A stretch of DNA of 5,286 nt from positions 1 to 5,286 of the forward strand of contig JBIICM010000176.1 in NCBI GenBank assembly GCA_044238875.1, in the 5' to 3' direction. The DNA is from JAIBAI01 sp044238875. GTDB taxonomy: Bacteria; Bacteroidota; Bacteroidia; M30B66. Shown here in pieces: positions 1-5,286 of this stretch (within the stretch, counting starts at the first letter, position 1; every line of letters starts with the position of its first letter). A program made the position numbers and the translations under genes. The notes below the pieces were generated by a model, which was given only the letters and a program-made list of their open reading frames with translations, had not been told where the DNA came from and did not search any database.

Positions 1-38
1 TCATTTTTTATATACACCACTCTGAAGTAACATAAAAA

Positions 39-1610
39 ATGGCAGGCGGAAAAGAAACACCGAGGCAAAAAATGATCGGGATGATGTACCTGGTACTCAC
101 AGCGCTGCTGGCGCTTAACGTATCAAAGGAAATCCTCGATGCATTCGTGGTCATGAACAATGGCCTGATTAAAACCGACCAAAACTTTACCCAAAACAAC
201 AGTCGGTTATACGAAACCTTGAAAAGGGCGTTGGAATCTGAGCCGGTAAGGGCGAAAGTTCCTTTTGAGAATGCTCAGAAAGTCAAAAAGTGGACGGAAG
301 AACTGTATAAGTTCGTATTCGATGTCAAATCTGAAGTAATTCAGGCGGAAGAAAAAGTCAGTAAAGAAGTTGCTGACACTATTCGGCTTGAGTTTATCAG
401 CGCAAAAGACAAATATGACGAGGCAACACGCATCATGTGCGGCCTGACAGAGGACGGTTCTGGTGGAAAGGCCAGAGCGCTTAAAAACAAAATCAATGAG
501 TTCAAGAAGAATTTAATTTCAATTCTACCGGAAAAAATCCAAAAGACTACGAATCTGGGGCTAGACACCAATGACCCTCCGCAAACAGGAAGTCAAAAAG
601 AGACCTGGGAAACAGATAAGTTTTATCACCTGCCTCTCGCTGCTCAGATTTCTGTGCTTTCTCAAATCCAAACAGAAATCAGGAATGCAGAAGGCACAGT
701 AGTGAACGAGCTTGTAAAATCAATCGGTGATGCCACCATTAAAGTTGATAAACTTGCCGCTCAAATGATTCCTTCGGCAAATATTGTAACGATTGGTGAT
801 GAATTTACTGCCAAAGTTTTCGTGGCAGCATTCAATTCTAAAATGACCCCTGATGTAACTGTTAACGGTCGTCAGATTACAGAAACAGATGAAACAGGTT
901 CTGTTATATTTAAATCGAGACCTGCATCTGAAGGGCCACAGAAAATTACCGCCATTGCTCGATTCATCAACGCAGAAGGCAAACCCGAGGAGTCGAAGGT
1001 TGAGTATGAATACATGGCCATCAAACCGGCTGCAGTTGTTTCTCCTACTTATATGAATGTTTTCTATATTGGTGTTGACAATCCCGTTTCTGTTTCTGTA
1101 CCGGGCTCAGATCCAACTAAAGTAGAAGCCTCCCTTGCCGGAGCTCAGGGCTCAATCAAAAAGGTTAAACCCGGTGAGTTTGTAGTAAATGTTACCAGCG
1201 GAAGCAAGTGCACTGTTCCTGTAACTGTTAAAAATCCGCAGGGGAAAAGTTCTAACATGGGTGCTCCAGAATTCAGAATAAAGCGAATTCCGGATCCGGT
1301 TCCAATGGTCTTAGGAAAGAAAAGCGGTGAGTCTATGACCTCGCAGGAATTGATTGCCGCAGGAGGGGTTTCCGCGGTGCTTGAAAACTTCGACTTTAAG
1401 GCAAGTTTTGCAGTAACCGGTTTCGAGTTTGGTATGAACGTAAACGGCGTATATGTGCCTGTTCAGGTTTCAGGAAACAGATTCAACGATGCAATAACTT
1501 CTCAGTTGAAAAAAGTAAAGCCCGGCACACGGGTTTTTCTAAGCGATATAAAAGCAAAAGGTCCGGATGGTTCTGTGAGAACCCTCAACGCAACCTATAA
1601 AATCCGCTGA
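39..1610 (+). CDS. gldM: GldM (PorM), periplasmic shaft of the type IX secretion/gliding motor
   Basis: Inner-membrane protein of the type IX secretion system. With GldL it forms the proton-driven motor, and its long periplasmic part reaches towards the GldKN ring at the outer membrane. The 523-residue length fits the family. The N-terminus carries the family signature MAGGKETPRQKMIGMMYLVL, followed by one hydrophobic helix at about residues 12-28. Arg9 and Tyr17 sit at positions I recall as functionally important in Flavobacterium GldM. Residues 35-230 are mostly helical (domain D1). Three beta-rich Ig-like domains follow at roughly 240-328 (D2), 331-413 (D3) and 415-523 (D4). D4 has the typical IKAKGPDG motif near residue 504. 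The start is secure: an in-frame TAA lies at 33-35, and the protein must begin with this signature. The bases before it are A-rich (ATAAAAA) with no Shine-Dalgarno, as is usual in Bacteroidota. gldN follows after 25 bp, so the two are very likely co-transcribed. No truncation or frameshift is seen. Confidence 0.97.
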   Translation: MAGGKETPRQKMIGMMYLVLTALLALNVSKEILDAFVVMNNGLIKTDQNFTQNNSRLYETLKRALESEPVRAKVPFENAQKVKKWTEELYKFVFDVKSEVIQAEEKVSKEVADTIRLEFISAKDKYDEATRIMCGLTEDGSGGKARALKNKINEFKKNLISILPEKIQKTTNLGLDTNDPPQTGSQKETWETDKFYHLPLAAQISVLSQIQTEIRNAEGTVVNELVKSIGDATIKVDKLAAQMIPSANIVTIGDEFTAKVFVAAFNSKMTPDVTVNGRQITETDETGSVIFKSRPASEGPQKITAIARFINAEGKPEESKVEYEYMAIKPAAVVSPTYMNVFYIGVDNPVSVSVPGSDPTKVEASLAGAQGSIKKVKPGEFVVNVTSGSKCTVPVTVKNPQGKSSNMGAPEFRIKRIPDPVPMVLGKKSGESMTSQELIAAGGVSAVLENFDFKASFAVTGFEFGMNVNGVYVPVQVSGNRFNDAITSQLKKVKPGTRVFLSDIKAKGPDGSVRTLNATYKIR

Positions 1611-1635
1611 TTCTCTCATCAAAACCAAGAAGGTT

Positions 1636-2478
1636 ATGAAACGTCGCATTCTCTCTCTCGCACTTATTACCTGCTCTTCATTCATGATGGATGCTCAGGT
1701 TTTGAGTCCTGATACGCCCAATGACGGAGTATATGTTAAAGCTGCTGTCAGGGAACGGCAGCCTATACCCTATGCCCCGTTGAGAGAGTCTGACGTAATG
1801 TGGAAAAAACGGGTTTGGCGTGTCATTGACTTGCGCGAAAAGATGAATCTTCCACTGTTCTACCCTTTGGTAGAAACAAACGGTATGAGAAGTCTGGCCG
1901 ATTTGCTATACAATGCTGTCATGACAGAAGGTTCTCCAAGAATTTTCAAAGCCATTCCCGATGATTTTTCTGAAATCATGACCCTTACTGAATTAAAAAG
2001 TTTTGTTGAGAAGGTAGATACCATGTATGTGCCCGATCTCGACAACCCAGACAACCCACCTGTAATGAAAGTGGTGCCAAGAAAATTTGAGCCATCCCGG
2101 GTAAAAAAGATTTGGGTAAAAGAGGAGTGGTTTTTTGACAAGCAACGTTCTGTTCTTGATTGCAGGATTCTCGGTTTGTGCCCGATGTACGAAAATGAAG
2201 ATAAGGAGAAGGGAGACACACCGCTGTTCTGGGTTTACTTTCCGGAGGCGCGACCCCTGCTTGCAAAGTATGATATATTTAATCGCTTCAACCCCTCTGA
2301 ACGAAGGTCATTTGATGATATTTTCTGGAAGCGTCAGTTCAGCAGCTATATTACCAAAGAAGAGAATGTTTATGACCGGGTGATCGGCGATTATGCCAAA
2401 GGCATGGATGCCTTGCTTGAGTCTGAAAGAATCAAGCAGGAGATTGTGAACTTCGAACACGATCTTTGGGAGTTCTGA
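1636..2478 (+). CDS. gldN: GldN (PorN), outer-membrane-associated ring component of the type IX secretion system
   Basis: Periplasmic T9SS protein that, by family knowledge, assembles with the lipoprotein GldK into a ring under the outer membrane and is contacted by the GldM shaft. The 280-residue product begins with a Sec signal peptide: MKRR, then a hydrophobic core at residues 5-18, then a probable cleavage after MDA (Ala20), leaving an N-terminal Gln. Family blocks are clear: DVMWKKRVWRVIDLREKMN at 53-71 followed by LPLFYP, KKIWVKEEWFFDKQRSVLDC at 157-176, and LFWVYFPEARPLL at 197-209 followed by the FNPSERRSFDDIFWKRQFSS stretch at 218-237. Cys176 and Cys182 are close enough to form a disulfide, which is inference. 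The sequence AAGAAGG ends only two bases before the ATG, too close for a normal Shine-Dalgarno. The protein seems compact; I recall characterised GldN/PorN proteins being some 40-80 residues longer. It is the last gene before the terminator and needs gldM and the upstream gldKL for function. Confidence 0.95.
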   Translation: MKRRILSLALITCSSFMMDAQVLSPDTPNDGVYVKAAVRERQPIPYAPLRESDVMWKKRVWRVIDLREKMNLPLFYPLVETNGMRSLADLLYNAVMTEGSPRIFKAIPDDFSEIMTLTELKSFVEKVDTMYVPDLDNPDNPPVMKVVPRKFEPSRVKKIWVKEEWFFDKQRSVLDCRILGLCPMYENEDKEKGDTPLFWVYFPEARPLLAKYDIFNRFNPSERRSFDDIFWKRQFSSYITKEENVYDRVIGDYAKGMDALLESERIKQEIVNFEHDLWEF

Positions 2479-2490
2479 TAAACATCTTCT

Positions 2491-2543
2491 AAACAAACAG
2501 AGCACCACCCTTTGACAACAGAAGAGTGGTGCTCTGTTTGTTT
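2491..2543. terminator. Bidirectional intrinsic terminator between convergent gldN and manC
   Basis: A perfect 18-bp inverted repeat is formed by AAACAAACAGAGCACCAC (2491-2508) and GTGGTGCTCTGTTTGTTT (2526-2543), with a 17-nt loop. After one mismatch the stem could extend by three or four pairs into the loop. In either direction the 3' arm ends in a U-rich run (UGUUUGUUU) after a G+C-rich core, so the element can end transcripts from both sides. It starts 12 bp after the gldN stop codon and lies 69 bp past the manC stop codon on the other strand, where a shared terminator is expected. Confidence 0.9.
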
Positions 2544-2584
2544 AATCTGGCGCATTGCGAGCATAAAGCCCGGTATAAGCAGAC

Positions 2585-2604
2585 TTCAAATCAGCCCATT
2601 TGAA
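2585..2604 (-). other. Small hairpin in the manC 3' untranslated region
   Basis: A 7-bp A+T-rich inverted repeat (TTCAAAT / ATTTGAA) encloses a 6-base loop, just past the manC stop codon and before the main terminator. It has no U-tract and is weak, so it is unlikely to terminate by itself. It could be chance or a minor 3'-end structure. The rest of 2544-2612 holds nothing I recognise. Confidence 0.25.
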
Positions 2605-2612
2605 AGAGACGC

Positions 2613-3710
2613 TTAAACGAATTGTTCGCCCTTTTCGACCTTCACGTTATTTACAATCTGTCTGATTTCCTGCTCATCGTCTTTGCGACAAATGAGTAAT
2701 ATATCATTTGATTCGGCCACTATATACCCATCAAGCCCCTGAATGGCGACCAGTTTTTCTTTTGGCATATTGATGATGCAGTTTTGGGTGTTAAAGAGCA
2801 TAACATTCCTGCCTATCACGGCATTTTGCTTCTCGTCTTTTCTTGTGTTTTCATAAAGAGAACCCCATGTGCCCAGGTCTGACCATCCAAAATCAGATGG
2901 GATCACATACACATTGGGGGCCTTCTCCATGATGCCATAGTCAATCGAAATATTGGTGCACTGGGCATAAGCACGCTCAATAAAAACTGCCTCTTCGGCA
3001 GTGTAATATGCTGTTTTTCCCTCGTTGAAAATCTGATCTGTTTCAGGCATAAATGCCTTCATGGCCTTCATCAGGCTGGTTAACGACCACACAAAAATCC
3101 CTGAATTCCACAAAAAATCTCCGCTGGATACAAATGACTTTGCCAGCTCAAGATCGGGTTTCTCTGTAAATGTTTTTACCTTTTTCACCTGTGCATTAAC
3201 AGGCAAAGAAAGGTCATCCGTAAACTGAATATAGCCATAGCCGGTGTCTGGCCGGGCGGGGCGAATACCCATTGTTAAGAGGGCGTTGTTTTCACCGGCA
3301 AATTCGAACGCCGATTTAAGGTTTTCCATAAAAACCGATTCCCTGATAATCAAATGATCTGAGGGGGCCACAACCAATAGGGCATCCGGGTTTTTCAGGG
3401 CTATTTTGTGTGCCGCATAGGCTAAACATGGTGCGGTATTCCTTCGGGCCGGTTCCAGTAAAATCTGGTCGGGTTGCAAACCTGGAATCTGTTCGAAAAC
3501 AAGCGCCTCATAAGCCTTGTTGGTGACAATTATAATTTGTTCAAGGGGTATGAGCGGAAGAAAACGTTCAACTGTTTGTTGCAGCAGGGTTTTGCCTGTT
3601 CCGAGCACATCCAGAAACTGTTTGGGGTGGTTTTGACGGCTCATCGGCCAAAAACGGCTGCCAATGCCCCCAGCCATGATTACGCAATATAGATTGTTTG
3701 TGTTCTGCAT
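2613..3710 (-). CDS. manC: Mannose-1-phosphate guanylyltransferase (GDP-mannose pyrophosphorylase), single-domain type
   Basis: Cytoplasmic nucleotidyltransferase that makes GDP-mannose from mannose-1-phosphate and GTP, releasing pyrophosphate (EC 2.7.7.13). GDP-mannose is the donor or precursor for mannose, fucose and related sugars in surface glycans. The 365-residue protein opens with the nucleotide-binding loop MAGGIGSRFWPMSR (12-25) and the PKQF motif with Lys30. Further family motifs are EPARRNTAPC (86-95), the metal/nucleotide block APSDH (115-119), TGYGYIQF (156-163), FTEKP (181-185), WNSGIF (201-206), SIDYGIMEK (255-263) and DFGWSDLGTWGSL (273-285). A short C-terminal segment suited to a beta-helix cap follows (about 295-345). 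It lacks the phosphomannose isomerase/cupin domain of the roughly 470-residue bifunctional enzymes, as is usual for this Bacteroidota form. The start lies one base after the aminotransferase stop codon (TAAGATG on the coding strand), so translation is probably coupled. Related sugar nucleotides cannot be fully excluded, but the GDP-mannose motifs are clear. Confidence 0.93.
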   Translation of the reverse strand: MQNTNNLYCVIMAGGIGSRFWPMSRQNHPKQFLDVLGTGKTLLQQTVERFLPLIPLEQIIIVTNKAYEALVFEQIPGLQPDQILLEPARRNTAPCLAYAAHKIALKNPDALLVVAPSDHLIIRESVFMENLKSAFEFAGENNALLTMGIRPARPDTGYGYIQFTDDLSLPVNAQVKKVKTFTEKPDLELAKSFVSSGDFLWNSGIFVWSLTSLMKAMKAFMPETDQIFNEGKTAYYTAEEAVFIERAYAQCTNISIDYGIMEKAPNVYVIPSDFGWSDLGTWGSLYENTRKDEKQNAVIGRNVMLFNTQNCIINMPKEKLVAIQGLDGYIVAESNDILLICRKDDEQEIRQIVNNVKVEKGEQFV

Positions 3711-3711
3711 C

Positions 3712-5004
3712 TTAATGCTGTAATTTATTTAGGCTGTTTTTTAACGCTTTAATTATCTCCTGAATTTGCGCTATATGGCAAGTGCCAACCGATATTCTAT
3801 ACCATGTTGAATTTCTGGCTGCACCAAATGCATAAAAAGGCACAATAGCAAGGCCGGCATCTTCAAGCAAGAACTTCGTTGTTTGTTCTGTTTGCTCGAT
3901 TAGGGTGCCGTTGGGTAGCCTGTAGCCCATTAAATTTATTTTAACAGTGAGGTAAATTGCCGCCTGGGGTGCTATAGCATCAACCGGATAGCCCTCCTGC
4001 TTGAGCGAAATTATTCCCAGATAAATTTCGTTCAGCCGGTCATATATTTTATTTCTGAGCAGGCCCATAAAATGACCCACTTTTTCATAGTCATTGAGGT
4101 AAACAGCAGTTGCTATCTGCTCCGCTTTCGGTGACCACGCGCCCATGTGACCAAGGATGTTTTTCATCTGATCAATCACTGGTGCCGGTCCGAATGACCA
4201 GCCAACCCTCACTCCCGTTGCGGCAAGTGACTTTGAAATACCATCAACAAAAATGGTGTAGGGTCTGATTTCTGGCATCAGTGAAACGGGGTCAAAATGT
4301 CTGGTGTCGCCAAATGTAAGTGCCCAGTATATCTGATCGTAGAGCAGATATAACGGTTTTTCACCCGGCTTTCTCCGCTGATTTTCTTCAATTACCAGCT
4401 TGCAGATGCGCAAAAGTTCCGGTTTTGAAAAGACTGTTCCTGTAGGGTTCAGTGGAGAACACAATGCCAGCAGTGCAGCATCTTTCAAATGTGGCTCCAA
4501 CTCTTCAGCCCTGGGCATAAAATTATGTTCAGGCAATGTTTCAACGAATACCGGCCTGGCATGACTCAGGTGTACATAATGGTTGTTGTTCCAAGAAGGT
4601 ATGGGAAAGACAACTTTTTCTCCCGGATCAACAAGTGTTTGAAAGGCTGCATATATAAGTGGCCTTGCACCTCCGGCGATCAGAAACTCATCGGCACTAT
4701 AATCAAGTCCCTGAAATTTACGTATATAGCTGGAAACCGACTCCCTCAGCACCGCCATCCCGTTTGCCGCCGGATAATTGGTATGTTGCTGCTGGTAGGC
4801 TTTGATTATCTCATTGCTCAACTCCTCGGGAATTGGAAAAATGGCAGGATCATAATCGCCGATGGTAAAGTTGTAGATTTTTTGACCCTGACGGATTTTT
4901 TCGTTGATATCGCCGGCGAGTTTTATAATTTCAGAACCCTGAAGTGTTTCGGCCATATGCGAAACCTTATGTAACCCGGGGGCATTTAATTTATCGGTGC
5001 TCAT
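3712..5004 (-). CDS. Class I/II PLP-dependent aminotransferase (aspartate aminotransferase fold), substrate unknown
   Basis: Cytoplasmic fold-type I aminotransferase that moves an amino group between an amino acid and a 2-oxo acid using pyridoxal phosphate. The 430-residue protein is slightly longer than the usual 390-400. Catalytic landmarks are present in order: a GGARPL cofactor-phosphate loop (111-116), a stacking aromatic Trp138 in PIPSW, SPLNPTGT with Asn186 (183-190), LYDQIY with Asp223 and Tyr226, GISKSLAATGVRVGW with the Schiff-base Lys258 and phosphate-binding Arg266, and Arg403 in WYRISVG, which would bind the substrate carboxylate. All key residues are intact, so it should be active. 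The N-terminal FTIGDYDPAIFPIP (46-59) replaces the more common GEPDF/TP motif and suggests a distinct subgroup; the substrate cannot be read from sequence. The ATG is the first after an in-frame TAA (5035-5037), and a stem-loop ends three bases before it. It lies 54 bp after the sprT-like gene and one base before manC, so it probably belongs to the same transcript. Confidence 0.9.
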   Translation of the reverse strand: MSTDKLNAPGLHKVSHMAETLQGSEIIKLAGDINEKIRQGQKIYNFTIGDYDPAIFPIPEELSNEIIKAYQQQHTNYPAANGMAVLRESVSSYIRKFQGLDYSADEFLIAGGARPLIYAAFQTLVDPGEKVVFPIPSWNNNHYVHLSHARPVFVETLPEHNFMPRAEELEPHLKDAALLALCSPLNPTGTVFSKPELLRICKLVIEENQRRKPGEKPLYLLYDQIYWALTFGDTRHFDPVSLMPEIRPYTIFVDGISKSLAATGVRVGWSFGPAPVIDQMKNILGHMGAWSPKAEQIATAVYLNDYEKVGHFMGLLRNKIYDRLNEIYLGIISLKQEGYPVDAIAPQAAIYLTVKINLMGYRLPNGTLIEQTEQTTKFLLEDAGLAIVPFYAFGAARNSTWYRISVGTCHIAQIQEIIKALKNSLNKLQH

Positions 5005-5007
5005 GAT

Positions 5008-5031
5008 GCCAACCTTTATTGAAAGGCTGGC
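5008..5031 (-). promoter_or_regulatory. Stem-loop just before the aminotransferase start codon
   Basis: Read on the - strand this is GCCAGCCTTT, a CAAT loop, then AAAGGTTGGC. It gives ten consecutive pairs in RNA, nine Watson-Crick and one G-U. The + strand transcript would have an A-C mismatch at that position, so the structure favours the - strand RNA. It ends three bases before the ATG at 5004-5002 and has no following U-tract, so it is not an intrinsic terminator. It could hide the ribosome entry site, stabilise a processed 5' end, or as DNA be a 24-bp imperfect palindromic operator. The structure is seen; the function is inferred. Confidence 0.5.
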
Positions 5032-5057
5032 AAATTACGCAATCTTTCAGGCAAATT
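5029..5057. repeat. 8-bp direct repeat GGCAAATT, 21-bp spacing
   Basis: Two exact copies of GGCAAATT (5029-5036 and 5050-5057) start 21 bp apart, about two helical turns, in the short gap between the sprT-like stop codon and the aminotransferase start. The first copy overlaps the outer end of the stem-loop. Such spacing suits two factor-binding half-sites on one face of the DNA, but two 8-mers in A+T-rich DNA may be chance. I see no convincing Bacteroidota -33/-7 promoter (TTG / TAnnTTTG) with correct spacing here; TAATTTG on the - strand is one base short. Confidence 0.3.
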
Positions 5058-5058
5058 C

Positions 5059-5286
5059 CTAAGGCAAAAGCTCAACCTCTGCGGCCGGATTGATCAGGTA
5101 AGCCTGCGAAGAACCCAGCTCTACACAATGAAAATGTTTTCGTCGTTTTTGCCCTTTTTTAAAAACACGTCCGGAAACAAGCCTGAATACAGCCCCTTCC
5201 GGCAGATCCTCAAGAAAAAGAGCCGGTGTACTGTCAAATTGTCTAAGCGCCCTTGTTAACTGCTCATCCGCACAACTGCTTGCTGC
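5059..5286 (-). CDS. SprT-like domain-containing protein, C-terminal end only
   Basis: This is the last 75 codons of a gene that starts beyond the right edge; the stop TAG is at 5061-5059 and the frame is open to the window end. Recognisable blocks are LTRALRQFD (10-18 of the fragment), EGAVFRLVSGRVFKKGQKRR (30-49), HCVELGSSQAYLINP (53-67) and the terminal AEVELLP. They match, from memory, the conserved C-terminal tail of Bacteroidota SprT-like proteins, which read much like LALKQFD, GSVFRIYNGKIFKRG and YLFNPNAEVELLP. The zinc-metalloprotease-like domain with its HExxH motif would lie upstream, outside the window, so activity cannot be judged. Family members are small cytoplasmic proteins of poorly defined role. 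I recall them commonly sitting next to manC in this phylum, which supports the call. Codon use resembles that of its neighbours. The aminotransferase gene follows after 54 bp on the same strand. Confidence 0.82.
   Translation of the reverse strand, partial: AASSCADEQLTRALRQFDSTPALFLEDLPEGAVFRLVSGRVFKKGQKRRKHFHCVELGSSQAYLINPAAEVELLP

Noticed and set aside
1..38. Possible end of gldL before gldM.
   Set aside because: Stops occur in all three + frames (23-25, 28-30, 33-35), but the few codons before them show no recognisable GldL tail, so this is more likely a leader or intergenic DNA.
1627..1633. Shine-Dalgarno sequence AAGAAGG before gldN.
   Set aside because: Only two bases separate it from the ATG, too close for normal 16S pairing, and this phylum rarely depends on such sites.
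1860..2266. Open frames on the - strand inside gldN (119 and 93 codons).
   Set aside because: They lie opposite a clearly recognised gene, have no family motifs and no start context, and are shadows.
2542..2646. A 34-codon open stretch on the - strand in a different frame from manC, ending at a TAA inside the terminator edge, with rather protein-like composition (contains FKWADLKSAYTGLYARN).
   Set aside because: It has no ATG, overlaps the manC C-terminus, and manC already ends with a normal family tail (VKVEKGEQFV). A decayed gene end is possible, but chance is simpler.
4489..4974. A 161-codon open frame on the + strand opposite the aminotransferase gene.
   Set aside because: The opposite strand encodes an intact enzyme with every catalytic motif, and the + strand product shows no recognisable domain.
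5018..5045. Bacteroidota-type promoter with a TAATTTG -7 element on the - strand.
   Set aside because: The element is one base short of TAnnTTTG, and no TTG lies at the proper distance upstream (gaps of about 14 or 27 bases instead of about 19-20).
1..5286. CRISPR array, transposon ends, tRNA/rRNA, phage or defence genes.
   Set aside because: No spaced repeat series, terminal inverted repeats with a transposase, RNA gene folds or related proteins were seen on either strand.

Overview
The window is a piece of a Bacteroidota chromosome. The strongest evidence is a gldM-gldN pair, core genes of the type IX secretion system (T9SS) and gliding machinery, which is essentially confined to that phylum. 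A-rich stretches in front of start codons, with no well-spaced Shine-Dalgarno sequence, fit the same assignment. The GldM N-terminus looks like the non-flavobacterial, Bacteroidales/Marinilabiliales-type version, but that finer placement is only an impression.

Layout: positions 1-38 are a short leader in front of gldM. On the + strand, gldM (39-1610) and gldN (1636-2478) are 25 bp apart and form the end of what is normally a gldKLMN operon; gldK and gldL would lie left of the window. A perfect 18-bp inverted repeat (2491-2543) follows and looks like a bidirectional terminator. On the - strand, read from right to left, are the C-terminal end of a SprT-like protein (5286-5059, which has no start codon in the window), a class I PLP-dependent aminotransferase (5004-3712) and a single-domain mannose-1-phosphate guanylyltransferase (3710-2613). 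The last two are separated by one base. The two gene sets converge on the shared terminator.

Functionally, GldM is the periplasm-spanning shaft of the GldLM proton-driven motor, and GldN joins the GldKN ring at the outer membrane that the shaft contacts. The - strand set supplies GDP-mannose (manC) and an amino-group transfer of unknown substrate. GDP-mannose could feed surface polysaccharide or glycosylation that interacts with T9SS cargo, but nothing in the sequence demonstrates that link.

Most of the window is ordinary core genome. The least explained element is the 54-bp gap between the sprT-like gene and the aminotransferase gene. It holds a 10-bp stem-loop ending three bases before the aminotransferase start codon, and an 8-bp direct repeat at 21-bp spacing. 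I found no CRISPR array, transposon, tRNA, rRNA, phage gene or candidate new defence system.
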